A stretch of 41,277 nt of DNA, from contig CAMTPH010000016.1 in NCBI GenBank assembly GCA_947074345.1, positions 1 through 41,277 of the forward strand. The letters are read 5' to 3'. A program made the position numbers and the translations under genes. This DNA comes from an uncultured Bacteroides sp. (lineage in GTDB: Bacteria; Bacteroidota; Bacteroidia; Bacteroidales; Bacteroidaceae). Below, one piece after another: positions 8,146-17,184 of the stretch. Below the pieces are notes generated by a model, which did not search any database, was not told the origin of the DNA, and saw nothing but the letters and a program-made list of their open reading frames with translations. How positions within the stretch are numbered: position 1 is the first letter of the stretch; each line of letters begins with the position of its first letter.

Positions 8146-9282
8146 ATGAGAACATTGAAAATTATTCATTTCTTGCTTGTCATTTTACTTTTATTCTCTT
8201 GTAATAACTCTGCTAAAGTACAACAAGCAGATAGTGATGCACGAGAAATTATCGATTTTGCAAATCGCAAAGTCATACTGCCTGATTCCATAAAAAGAGT
8301 CGTATGTATTCGTCCGGGTGCATTAAGGCTCGTTTTAATGGCTGGAGGAATTGATTATATATCGGGCATTGAAGAAAACGAAGGAGCAAAAGCCAACTAT
8401 ACGCATACGTATGCTTATCCTGAATTGATTAATAAAGAGATTATCGGACCTCGCTTTGGGGGTGATAATGAATTGTTATTTGCCAACAATCCTGATGTTA
8501 TTTTTTCTTCTTCGACCACTGCCGAGGCTGCAAATGCACTACAAGCGAAGTTGAATATTCCTGTTGTTGTTTTAGAGGGAGGTGATTTTGGTAAAAACTA
8601 CTCGAAGTTTTGTAAATCATTAGGTATTATTGGTAATGTGCTGGGCACTACAAATCATGTTGATTCACTGATTGATTATTTAGAAAATGAGAAACAAGAG
8701 ATAAAACGTAGGGTTGCAAACGAAAAACCTTATAATGCTTATGTGGGTGCTATCACTTATAAGGCAGAACGAGATTTAACTGCCACCGATCCTTATTATC
8801 CTTCTCTCTCAATGATTGGTGTTCATAATGTTGCTTCTGAGATAGACTCTTCAATTGTCTCTCCAATAACCGGTACATTTGTAGACTATGAGCAAATCAT
8901 TGAATGGAATCCCGATTTTATATTTGTTGATAGGGCAGGAATTGCCAAAGCCGATGAGTCATTCAGAAATAAACGACAAGTTAATAATCTATTAAAGGCT
9001 TATACTGATAATAAAATCTTTGTGATATGGCCTTACAATAATTATCATAACAATTTTGAAGTATCATTGTTAAATGCTTGGTATATGGCCAAATGTATAT
9101 ACCCAAAAGCGTTTGAAGATATCTCAATACAAGATAAAGGCAATGAGATGTTCATGATGTATTATGGTAAACCTATATTCGGTAAAATGGAAGAATTATG
9201 GGGCGAGTATCAACAACTAGATTATCAAAGTCCGAATGCAAACAAAAAGATTTGGAAGTCTGTACATAATCCAATTATATAA
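8146..9282 (+). CDS. ABC importer substrate-binding lipoprotein (FepB/MolA-like)
   Basis: 378 residues. The N-terminus MRTLKIIHFLLVILLLFSCN is a lipoprotein signal with Cys19 as the lipidated residue. The mature protein has the two-lobed periplasmic binding protein organisation of the helical-backbone (cluster A, TroA/FepB/BtuF) type: a beta-strand REIIDFANRKVILPDSIKRVV, a GG-D loop, NPDVIFSSS, then after a long linker helix the second lobe with IIEWNPDFIFVD. The permease follows after 9 bp. Proteins of this type bind iron-siderophores, haem, cobalamin or, in MolA of Haemophilus, molybdate. Because the operon continues with FmdE-like, NarG and MobA genes, I favour molybdate or tungstate. The ligand is not proven by sequence. 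Confidence 0.88.
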   Translation: MRTLKIIHFLLVILLLFSCNNSAKVQQADSDAREIIDFANRKVILPDSIKRVVCIRPGALRLVLMAGGIDYISGIEENEGAKANYTHTYAYPELINKEIIGPRFGGDNELLFANNPDVIFSSSTTAEAANALQAKLNIPVVVLEGGDFGKNYSKFCKSLGIIGNVLGTTNHVDSLIDYLENEKQEIKRRVANEKPYNAYVGAITYKAERDLTATDPYYPSLSMIGVHNVASEIDSSIVSPITGTFVDYEQIIEWNPDFIFVDRAGIAKADESFRNKRQVNNLLKAYTDNKIFVIWPYNNYHNNFEVSLLNAWYMAKCIYPKAFEDISIQDKGNEMFMMYYGKPIFGKMEELWGEYQQLDYQSPNANKKIWKSVHNPII

Positions 9283-9291
9283 GCATCTATT

Positions 9292-10365
9292 ATGAGTAGC
9301 GAAGTTAGTTTAATATATGCAAGAGATCGTAAGAAGAAATACTTTTTTCTTTACGGCACTCTATTGCTTTTAATACTATCTGTACTTTTCTCTCTATGTG
9401 TGGGGAGTAGTACCATTGGGTTGAGTGATATTTCTAATCTAATAGCCGGCAAAGCTGATAACAAAACGATTCAGATTATTGTTAATATGCGTATGCCTAG
9501 AATTGTAGCTGCATTAGTATGTGGTTGGTCTTTGGCTATATCGGGTAGTATTATGCAAATTATTCTGAAGAATCCTTTAGCCTCTCCCTACACTTTGGGA
9601 ATATCAAATGCCGCTGCATTTGGTGCTTCGCTAGCTATTGTCTTTGGCTCTTTTGTAGCAAGTGTGCCTAAGTCGGGTGATTTAGTAACCATTGTCAACC
9701 CTTACGCTATCACCATCAGTGCTTTTGTTTGTAGTTTGTTGGCGCTGTTTGTTATATTACTCATTACTAAATCGCTCAACAATGATTCTCATACTATTAT
9801 ATTAGCAGGCATTATCATTAGTTCGATATTCGGAGCTGCATTAAGTGGTATTCAATATATTGCTAGTTCTTCGCAATTGGCTTCTATTGTGTTCTGGACA
9901 TTCGGTGATTTAAGTCGTATCAATTGGACTGATTTGCTGATTATCTTCTTAATAATCCTCCCTATATCTCTCTGCATGTATTATTTTCGGTGGAACTATA
10001 AAGCAGTTAGTGCGGGTGACGAATATGCACGAAGCATTGGTGTCAACCCAGATAGAATACGTATCTCGGGTTTGATATTAGCAACTATCTGTACATCGAT
10101 AGTGGTTTCTTTTTTTGGTGTTATAGCTTTTATCGGATTAGTTGTACCACATATTGTGAGACGATGTATTGGCAACAATGAAGAGTTTCTTATCGTTGGT
10201 TCGGCATTGGTTGGCTCTGTCTTTTTATTGATATGCGATACCATTGGGCGAAGCGTTTTATCGCCTATAATTGTGCCTGTCGGAATAATAACATCTATCA
10301 TTGGTGCTCCTTTTTTTCTTGTATTGTTATTAAAAAGAAAGAAGAATGACGTTTACCATAAATAA
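9292..10365 (+). CDS. FecCD-type ABC importer permease
   Basis: 357 residues with about ten hydrophobic helices, the layout of BtuC/FecCD/MolB permeases. Family phrases are NMRMPRIVAALVCGWSLAIS (with SGSIMQIILKNPLASPYTLG after it), the coupling-helix region ARSIGVNPDRIRISGL and FIGLVVPHIVRRCIG. It forms the homodimeric inner-membrane channel of a type II ABC importer. It starts 9 bp after the binding-protein gene and its 3' end overlaps the ATPase gene by 20 bp, so the three are one translational unit. The fold alone does not tell iron-siderophore from molybdate transport. Confidence 0.93.
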   Translation: MSSEVSLIYARDRKKKYFFLYGTLLLLILSVLFSLCVGSSTIGLSDISNLIAGKADNKTIQIIVNMRMPRIVAALVCGWSLAISGSIMQIILKNPLASPYTLGISNAAAFGASLAIVFGSFVASVPKSGDLVTIVNPYAITISAFVCSLLALFVILLITKSLNNDSHTIILAGIIISSIFGAALSGIQYIASSSQLASIVFWTFGDLSRINWTDLLIIFLIILPISLCMYYFRWNYKAVSAGDEYARSIGVNPDRIRISGLILATICTSIVVSFFGVIAFIGLVVPHIVRRCIGNNEEFLIVGSALVGSVFLLICDTIGRSVLSPIIVPVGIITSIIGAPFFLVLLLKRKKNDVYHK

Positions 10366-11119
10366 TCTTTCATATAGTTATAAAGAGACTGAAGCTCTTA
10401 AAGATATAAGTTTCTCTGTTCAGAGTGGAGAGTTTATGACTATAGTCGGGCCCAACGGTTCGGGTAAGAGTACTTTGCTTAAATGTCTGGATAGAATTCT
10501 AAAATATAAAGAGGGTAGTATTGAGTTGGATGGAGAAGACTTAAAAAGAATCTCTTTGCGCAAACTTTCACGTAAAATTGCTTATGTACCCCAGAAGGAT
10601 GAGATTATATCATCTAATACGGTGTTTGATGTTGTGATGTTAGGACGCAAACCGTATGTTGAATGGAATATTACGAATGATGATATAGAGGTAGTCTCGA
10701 ATCTTCTCGATAGATTTGATTTGACTTCATTGGCTATGCGCGATATCAATACACTTAGTGGTGGACAAAAACAACGTGTACTAATTGCTCGTGCTCTTGC
10801 TCAACAACCCGAAATACTTTTACTCGATGAACCTACGTCTAATCTTGACTTGTATCATCAATCTAAAATCATGGAGCATTTGGCCGATTTGTCTAATGAA
10901 GGGCTCATTATTATAGTGGCCATGCACGATATCAATCTTGCTCTTTTGTTTTGCACTAAAGCTGTTATGTTATCAAGAGGCTCGCTTTTTGCGATTGGAG
11001 GGAAAGAGATATTTACGAAAGAAAACATTGATAGCTTATTTAAAACAACTGTGAAGATTGTTAACCAAGATAACCAAACCTATATTTTACAGCAAAGAAT
11101 TCTCAAGTATAACTCTTAA
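10346..11119 (+). CDS. ABC importer ATPase (FepC/BtuD/MolC-like)
   Basis: 257 residues, typical for this class. Walker A GPNGSGKST (about 35-43), Q-loop VPQKDEI, signature LSGGQKQRVLIARAL, Walker B ILLLDEP with TSNLDL D-loop, and switch His in AMHDIN are all intact, so it should be an active ATPase. It overlaps the permease gene by 20 bp. Its partner genes are the two upstream; the next gene (TrmO-FmdE fusion) starts 10 bp later and so is almost certainly cotranscribed. Confidence 0.95.
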   Translation: MTFTINNLSYSYKETEALKDISFSVQSGEFMTIVGPNGSGKSTLLKCLDRILKYKEGSIELDGEDLKRISLRKLSRKIAYVPQKDEIISSNTVFDVVMLGRKPYVEWNITNDDIEVVSNLLDRFDLTSLAMRDINTLSGGQKQRVLIARALAQQPEILLLDEPTSNLDLYHQSKIMEHLADLSNEGLIIIVAMHDINLALLFCTKAVMLSRGSLFAIGGKEIFTKENIDSLFKTTVKIVNQDNQTYILQQRILKYNS

Positions 11120-11129
11120 ACAATAATCT

Positions 11130-11993
11130 ATGAAAATTGAAATTAACTCGATAGGTAAAGTCATAAACTCAATAAATGAACCTATCGCTCCGGCTCTTAT
11201 CAAAGAACACATTAGTATTATTGAAATTGATGAACAGTATATCAAAGGACTCAAAGATATTTCATCTTGTGAGTATATAGACATCGTATTTTATTTTCAT
11301 TGCAACGACGAAATAAAGATGATTATAAACTCGAAGAGAATAAAAGATAAAGGTGTCTTTGCAACACGAGCACCTTCACGCCCTAATCATATAGGGGTTA
11401 CTACGGTTCAACTTATCAAGGTTGAAGCAAACAGACTACATGTCAAAGGACTGGATGCGATTAATAACTCGCCCGTTTTGGATATTAAATGTTGTGATAC
11501 TTCTCTTCATGACATAGAGAAAGTGCACAATTCTATTCTTGCAGAAAACCCACGTATCGATATTGAACGATGCATAAAATCGACCAATCGTGATGATTTG
11601 CTTTATAAGGCAGGACAATTGCATGGTCATATTTGCCCGGGTATAGCTATGGGTGTATTGTGTGGTGCCGAGGTGATGAAGATGATCTTTGATAAGAACG
11701 AAGATCCTTTTGATTATGCAATGACTGCACAACAACCCAATTGTGTATTGGATGGGTTGATGTTTGTTACTGGCTTTACACCCGGTAAAAGAAAACTAAA
11801 CTTAGAACCGGGAGACCAAATGGTTTATCGTATTGTTAATAATGATGGCAAAGGATGGATTATTAGATCTTCTGATCACAATAGAGAGTATATCAATCAA
11901 CAACTTCCTGATGAAATGCCTAAATTGGAAAGATCGTTTAAGGTGTTAAAATTAGATTTTAATAGGATATTTGATGTAGAAGAAATTTCATAA
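11130..11993 (+). CDS. TrmO-FmdE fusion protein
   Basis: 287 residues, two joined domains. Residues 1-125 are a TrmO (TsaA/YaeB, UPF0066) domain: IGKVINSINEP, the SAM-site signature GVFATRAPSRPNHIGV (75-90) and VKGLDAINNSPVLDIK. Residues about 155-287 are an FmdE-type domain: LHGHICPGIAMG (164-175), Cys205 in QPNCVLDGL, and TGFTPGK (214-220), where family members usually have TGCTxGK, so one Cys is replaced by Phe. TrmO proteins methylate t6A37 of tRNA-Thr; FmdE is a small metal-binding protein first known from molybdenum/tungsten formylmethanofuran dehydrogenase operons. The C-terminal zinc finger of long FmdE proteins is absent. Location between an ABC importer and nitrate reductase suggests a part in molybdenum or tungsten handling; the actual activity is unknown. 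Confidence 0.88.
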   Translation: MKIEINSIGKVINSINEPIAPALIKEHISIIEIDEQYIKGLKDISSCEYIDIVFYFHCNDEIKMIINSKRIKDKGVFATRAPSRPNHIGVTTVQLIKVEANRLHVKGLDAINNSPVLDIKCCDTSLHDIEKVHNSILAENPRIDIERCIKSTNRDDLLYKAGQLHGHICPGIAMGVLCGAEVMKMIFDKNEDPFDYAMTAQQPNCVLDGLMFVTGFTPGKRKLNLEPGDQMVYRIVNNDGKGWIIRSSDHNREYINQQLPDEMPKLERSFKVLKLDFNRIFDVEEIS

Positions 11994-12004
11994 GAACTCT
12001 CATG

Positions 12005-12016
12005 CTGAGTACTCAG
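12005..12016. promoter_or_regulatory. Perfect 12-bp palindrome upstream of narK
   Basis: CTGAGTACTCAG is self-complementary and sits 78 bp before the narK start in a 100-bp gap that has no good TAnnTTTG box. The half-site TGCTGAGT also occurs just upstream of the importer promoter (8061-8068). It could be an operator for a redox- or nitrate-responsive activator; this is a guess from position and symmetry. Confidence 0.35.
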
Positions 12017-12093
12017 TTATTTACTTAGTTATTATTGAACCTTTTAGCTACAAATTGGGTTTTAATAGGATATACAATAATTAAGATTTGATA

Positions 12094-13383
12094 ATGAGCT
12101 CAACTAACATTAAGGGAAGTCCTACATTAGGATTATGGATTGCTACGATTGGTTTTTTCTTTGGGATGGCATCCGTTTCATTGTTCGGACCAACGGCGCA
12201 TAAGTTTGGTGATGTAATGAAATTAGATCCTGCCACAATAGGATTGTTAGTAGCAATACCTTCTCTATCAGGTTCATTGCTGCGCATTCCATTTGGGGCC
12301 TGGGTAGATACAACTGGGGGTAAGAAGCCTTTCGCTATATTGATGATTCTTTCTATAATTGGTGTAGCTGGTTTGATGTGGCTTGTCAATGCTAACTATC
12401 CTGATAATATGGATGGTACTTTTCCTTTAATATTATTCTTTGGTCTTCTTGCCGGTTGTGGTGTAGCAACATTTTCTGTCGGTATTAGCCAAGCATCTTA
12501 TTGGTTTCCTTTCAAAAAACAAGGTTATGCAACTGGTACATATGGTGGTGTAGGTACATTAGCTCCAGGGTTATTTGCCCTATTGCTTCCTATCATGATA
12601 GCGGGTATCGGCTTAGGCTATGCTTATGTTACTTGGACAGTATTTCTTGTGATAGGTACTGCTATCTACATAATCTTTGCTCGCAATGCTCCTTACTTCC
12701 AATTAAAGAAGAAAAGATTGCCCGAAGAGGTATGTAAGGAAGAAGCATTAAAGGAAGGTCAAGAACTATTTCCTACCGGCTCTGTGCTTAAGAGTTTAAT
12801 AATGTCTGCCAAGATTCCCGGAACTTGGTTATTGACTATTCTATATTTCGTAACATTCGGCGGCTTTTTAGCTTTGACTGTTTGGTATCCTAGCTTTTGG
12901 CGTGAGTTTTATGGACTAGGAGATATCCAATGTGGTGCATTGACGGCTGGCTTCTCAATGTTCTCTGCTTTGGTTCGCGCAAGTACCGGCTCTTTAGCCG
13001 ATAAACTTGGTGGACGAAAACTTTGTTATACATCAATGATACTGATTGTAATTGGTGCAATTGGTATGGTCATTAGTAGAAGCTTTGGTCTATCTCTTTT
13101 CTTCACAATCATCTTATCAATAGCAATGGGTATTAATAATACGGCTGTTTTCAAAATGGTACCTATCTATATACCTAAAGCTGTAGGTGGAGCATCAGGA
13201 TGGATTGGTGGTATTGGCGCATTCGGCGGGTTTGCCTTTCCTCCATTAATGGGTATGATAGCTTCTAAAATGGGTAAAGATGGTTATGCGTGGGGATTTG
13301 GAATATTCTTTATTCTTGCCATCATTTGCTTATTGATACTTTTATTCTTTATGAGGAAAAGTCCTAAACAAATAACTGAATAA
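12094..13383 (+). CDS. narK: Nitrate/nitrite MFS transporter NarK
   Basis: 429 residues from the ATG at 12094; an in-frame TTG six bases earlier is less likely. Twelve hydrophobic segments are expected. The family hallmarks are present: MFS motif A variants with substrate-binding Arg (RIPFGAWVDTTGGKK and VRASTGSLADKLGGRK), the first nitrate signature (AGCGVATFSVGISQASYWFP then GTYGGVGTLAPG) and the second (GASGWIGGIGAFGGFAFPP). It brings nitrate into the cytoplasm for NarG, by proton symport or exchange with nitrite. It precedes narG by 50 bp with no terminator between, so they are probably cotranscribed. Confidence 0.94.
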   Translation: MSSTNIKGSPTLGLWIATIGFFFGMASVSLFGPTAHKFGDVMKLDPATIGLLVAIPSLSGSLLRIPFGAWVDTTGGKKPFAILMILSIIGVAGLMWLVNANYPDNMDGTFPLILFFGLLAGCGVATFSVGISQASYWFPFKKQGYATGTYGGVGTLAPGLFALLLPIMIAGIGLGYAYVTWTVFLVIGTAIYIIFARNAPYFQLKKKRLPEEVCKEEALKEGQELFPTGSVLKSLIMSAKIPGTWLLTILYFVTFGGFLALTVWYPSFWREFYGLGDIQCGALTAGFSMFSALVRASTGSLADKLGGRKLCYTSMILIVIGAIGMVISRSFGLSLFFTIILSIAMGINNTAVFKMVPIYIPKAVGGASGWIGGIGAFGGFAFPPLMGMIASKMGKDGYAWGFGIFFILAIICLLILLFFMRKSPKQITE

Positions 13384-13433
13384 CTTTCAGTTATAAATAC
13401 TGCCTTTATAATCATCATTAACGGTATAATATT

Positions 13434-16400
13434 ATGAAATCCGTGTTTAATAAATCACGTTATTTCGTCCAAAAAGAAACAGGAGAAACTAACGTAAAAC
13501 GTGAAGATATAAAAGATCAACATCCTTCAGAGAACTTTTATCGTTTTCGTTGGGAACATGATAAAGAAGTACGATCTACACATGGTGTAAATTGTACGGG
13601 TTCGTGTTCATGGAAGATCTTTGTGAAGAAGGGTATTGTGACTTGGGAACTACAAGAAACAGATTATCCTAGAAATCATCCGGGATTACCTAACCATGAA
13701 CCAAGAGGTTGTCCTCGTGGAGCTAGCTATTCATGGTATTTATATAACTCGGGCCGTGTAAAACATCCGATAATTCGATATGAGTTATTGAAAGCTTATC
13801 GCGATGCTAAATATAAATTCTCTGATCCTGTAAAGACATGGGAGAGTGTGATGGATCTGCAAGAAAAGAGTGATATTTATAAATCAAAAAGAGGTTTAGG
13901 TGGATTTATACGTGTGTCTTGGGATGAGGCTCTAGAGATTATAGCTGCTTCTAACATCTACACAATAAAGAAATATGGTCCCGATCGTATTGTTGGTTTT
14001 ACTCCTATACCTGCATTTTCAATGGTATCGTATGCTTCAGGTACACGATATTTAAGTTTGATTGGTGGAACTTGTCTTAGCTTTTATGATTTCTATTGTG
14101 ACTTACCACCTTCGTCGCCACAAACATGGGGCGAACAAACAGATGTTCCAGAGAGTGCTGATTGGTATAACTCATCTTATTTAATGTTATGGGGATCTAA
14201 TGTTCCAATTACTCGTACTCCTGATTCTCCTTTTCTTACACAAGTAAGATATAAGGGAACAAAAGTAGTAGTAATCTCTCCTGACTATAGTGCAGCAACC
14301 AAGTTTGCTGATACATGGATTGCTCCGAAACAAGGAACAGACTCTGCATTAGGTATGGCAATGGGGCATGTTATACTAAATGAATTCTATATAAAGAATA
14401 AGACTCCTTACTTTGATACTTACGTAAAGAAATATACTGACTTGCCTTATTTAGTGAAACTAGAAAAGTGTGATGATGGATATTATAAAAGCGGTATGAT
14501 GCTTCGCGCTTCTGATTTTGAAGATCAGATGAATGTAAAAGATCATGCTGATTGGCATTTGATCTTACTAGATGAAGAAACAGGTAAGATGGTTGTTCCG
14601 AATGGTTCAATGGGCTCGCGATGGGATGGAACAAACAAATGGAACTTAAAGTGGGAAGATGTTCGTACGGGTGATGCGTATACTCCTCTTTTATCATTAA
14701 TGGATAAGAAAGAGGATGTACTTGATGTTGCATTCCCTTATTTTGGTGGCGAAGATTATAAGAATCCTTATTATAATGCTTCAAATCATGACAACATACA
14801 GAAGAGAAAAGTTCCTGTAATTAAATGTCAAACGAAAGACGGTGAGATATACTGTACTACAGCATTCGACCTATTGGTTGCTAATTATGGTATAGACCGT
14901 GGATTGAATGATGATAACGTTGCCAAAGATTATAACGATAATATACCTTATACTCCTGCTTGGCAAGAACAAATAACCGGTGTACCTGCTAATCAAGTGA
15001 TAACTGTTGCAAGACAGTTTGCTGAGAATGCTGCAAAGACCGAAGGTAAATCAATGATAATAATTGGTGCAGGTGTTAATCAATGGTACAACACTGATAT
15101 GACTTATCGCTCGGCTATTAACTTACTAGTACTATGTGGTACTGTTGGTAAGTCTGGTGGTGGATGGGCTCATTATGTAGGACAAGAAAAGGTAAGACCT
15201 CAAGTTGGTTGGAGTGTTCTTGCATTCGCTACTGATTGGTGTAGACCCCCTCGACAAATGAACTCTACTAGTTATTTCTATATGCATAGCAATCAATGGC
15301 GTTATGAAAAGGTTATGCTTCAAGATCAATTATCGCCATTAGCCGATAAGAATAAGTGGGAAGGAATGTCAATGATTGATTGTAATATTCGTTCACAGCG
15401 ATTGGGTTGGTTGCCTGTATCACCACAGTTGAATACTAATTCGCTTAATATTGTTGATGAGGCTAAGAAACAAGGTAAGAGTGTCGATGATTATCTCACA
15501 AATCAATTACATACAGGTGATATCTCTTTAGCATCCGAGGATTTAGATCATCCATTTAATTTCCCTAGAAACTTATTTATCTGGCGTGCCAATTTGATTG
15601 GATGTAGTGCTAAAGGAATGGAGTATGTGATGAAGCATTTATTGGGCGCTCATAGTAACTTAATAGGCGATGATATAAAGAAACAAGATTATCCTTTGCC
15701 TCTTTTCGAGAAATGGCATGACGAAGATGTTACCGGTAAGTTAGACTTGGTAGTAACTGTCGATTATCGTATGACTACATCTTCTCTTCATTCGGATATA
15801 GTATTGCCCGCTGCTTCTTGGTACGAAAAGAATGATATCAGTTCTACAGACATGCATCCATTTATTCATCCATTCTCGCAAGCAATTGATCCTGTATGGG
15901 AGTCAAGAACCGATTGGCAGTTCTTTAAAGACTTGTCTAAGAAGTTCTCTGAACTATGTGTCAATCATTTGGGAGTAGAAAAAGATGTAGTGTTGCAACC
16001 TTTAATGCATGATTCGCCAGCAGAGATTTCAGAACCATTGCATGTGGAAGATTGGAAAACAAATAATACGATACCAGTTCCAGGTAAAGACATGGGACAG
16101 ATAGCCATTGTTGAAAGAAACTATCCTGATACTTACAAACGATTTACTTCACTAGGACCACTGATGTCTACACTTGGTGAAGGGGGTAAAGGTATAAGTT
16201 GGAAAGTACAAGAGGAAGTTGATTTCTTAAAGAGACTAAATGGAACTGTGCTTGATGAAGGCGATACAAAAGGATTGCCTAAGCTAGATACAGATATCGA
16301 TGCCATTGAAACTATTCTAGAACTTTCACCCGAAAGTAATGGCGAAGTGGGTGTCAAAGCGTGGAAGTCATTAGAAAGTAAAACAGGTCTTCAGTTGACA

Positions 16401-17180
16401 CATTTAGCCGAAGGACAAGAGGAAACTCATCATCGTTATCGTGATTTGGTGGAACAACCACGTAGAGCTTTAGTATCTCCTATCTGGAGTGGTGTTGAAA
16501 ACGATAAGAACACCTATTCGGCCAATCATGTCAATGTGTACGAACTTGTACCTTGGCGTACAGTAAGTGGTCGTCAGTCACTCTATCAAGACCATCCTTG
16601 GATATCAGCTTTCGGTGAGAATCTAGTTGTTTACAAACCACCATTGTTGAAGAAAGAGATAGATAATATAAAAGAAAAATTAGGCATAACAGAAGATTTG
16701 CTAACCCTTAATCTTATTACTCCACATAACAAATGGGGAATACACTCTACTTGGAGCGATAACCTTATGATGTTAACACTCGGAAGAGGAGGCCCGGTAA
16801 TATGGATTAGTGAAAAGGATGCTGAAAAAATCTCTTTGAAAGATAATGATTGGGTAGAAGTTATAAATAACAATGGAGCAGCAATGTCAAGAGCTATTGT
16901 TTCTCAACGTATACCCGAAGGTGTTTTATTTATGTATCATAATCAAGAGCGAACAGTAAATGTTCCGTTAAGTCATACAACCGGCTATCGAGGTGGTGTG
17001 CATAACTCAATCTCTCGTTTGTGTCCAAAACCAACTCATATGATTGGAGGATATGCTCAGCTCTCATATAGTCTTAATTATTATGGAACTATAGGAGCCA
17101 ATCGTGATGAAGTAGTTTTGTTGCGTAAATGCGATAATGTGGAATGGGATAATGAGTCAGATGAACATTTAAAAATGTAG
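13434..17180 (+). CDS. narG: Respiratory nitrate reductase alpha subunit
   Basis: 1248 residues, within one residue of the E. coli protein. It reduces nitrate to nitrite at a Mo-bisPGD centre. The FS0 [4Fe-4S] ligands are intact as His50, Cys54, Cys58 and Cys93 (HGVNCTGSCSWK and HEPRGCPRGASYSWYLY), and the molybdenum ligand Asp223 lies in DFYCDLPPSSPQTWGEQTDV. Further blocks such as GGGWAHYVGQEK and NSTSYFYMHSNQWRYE are almost unchanged from proteobacterial NarG. There is no Tat signal peptide, so the active site faces the cytoplasm. narH follows after 4 bp. Conservation this tight with proteobacteria and firmicutes, in a bacteroidete, fits horizontal acquisition of the nar genes. Confidence 0.98.
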   Translation: MKSVFNKSRYFVQKETGETNVKREDIKDQHPSENFYRFRWEHDKEVRSTHGVNCTGSCSWKIFVKKGIVTWELQETDYPRNHPGLPNHEPRGCPRGASYSWYLYNSGRVKHPIIRYELLKAYRDAKYKFSDPVKTWESVMDLQEKSDIYKSKRGLGGFIRVSWDEALEIIAASNIYTIKKYGPDRIVGFTPIPAFSMVSYASGTRYLSLIGGTCLSFYDFYCDLPPSSPQTWGEQTDVPESADWYNSSYLMLWGSNVPITRTPDSPFLTQVRYKGTKVVVISPDYSAATKFADTWIAPKQGTDSALGMAMGHVILNEFYIKNKTPYFDTYVKKYTDLPYLVKLEKCDDGYYKSGMMLRASDFEDQMNVKDHADWHLILLDEETGKMVVPNGSMGSRWDGTNKWNLKWEDVRTGDAYTPLLSLMDKKEDVLDVAFPYFGGEDYKNPYYNASNHDNIQKRKVPVIKCQTKDGEIYCTTAFDLLVANYGIDRGLNDDNVAKDYNDNIPYTPAWQEQITGVPANQVITVARQFAENAAKTEGKSMIIIGAGVNQWYNTDMTYRSAINLLVLCGTVGKSGGGWAHYVGQEKVRPQVGWSVLAFATDWCRPPRQMNSTSYFYMHSNQWRYEKVMLQDQLSPLADKNKWEGMSMIDCNIRSQRLGWLPVSPQLNTNSLNIVDEAKKQGKSVDDYLTNQLHTGDISLASEDLDHPFNFPRNLFIWRANLIGCSAKGMEYVMKHLLGAHSNLIGDDIKKQDYPLPLFEKWHDEDVTGKLDLVVTVDYRMTTSSLHSDIVLPAASWYEKNDISSTDMHPFIHPFSQAIDPVWESRTDWQFFKDLSKKFSELCVNHLGVEKDVVLQPLMHDSPAEISEPLHVEDWKTNNTIPVPGKDMGQIAIVERNYPDTYKRFTSLGPLMSTLGEGGKGISWKVQEEVDFLKRLNGTVLDEGDTKGLPKLDTDIDAIETILELSPESNGEVGVKAWKSLESKTGLQLTHLAEGQEETHHRYRDLVEQPRRALVSPIWSGVENDKNTYSANHVNVYELVPWRTVSGRQSLYQDHPWISAFGENLVVYKPPLLKKEIDNIKEKLGITEDLLTLNLITPHNKWGIHSTWSDNLMMLTLGRGGPVIWISEKDAEKISLKDNDWVEVINNNGAAMSRAIVSQRIPEGVLFMYHNQERTVNVPLSHTTGYRGGVHNSISRLCPKPTHMIGGYAQLSYSLNYYGTIGANRDEVVLLRKCDNVEWDNESDEHLKM

Positions 17181-17184
17181 AGTT

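Noticed and set aside
8146..11119. Plain iron-siderophore or B12 importer call
   Set aside because: Possible by family, but no TonB-dependent receptor is near and all downstream genes concern molybdenum and nitrate; kept as the alternative.
12088..12104. FNR-like site TTGAT-n6-CTCAA at the narK start
   Set aside because: Spacing is six instead of four bases and it overlaps the start codon, so it is unlikely to be a functional activator site.
14371..14784. Minus-strand 137-aa frame inside narG
   Set aside because: It is antisense to a highly conserved part of narG and its His/Ser/Leu-rich composition is a mirror of narG codons.
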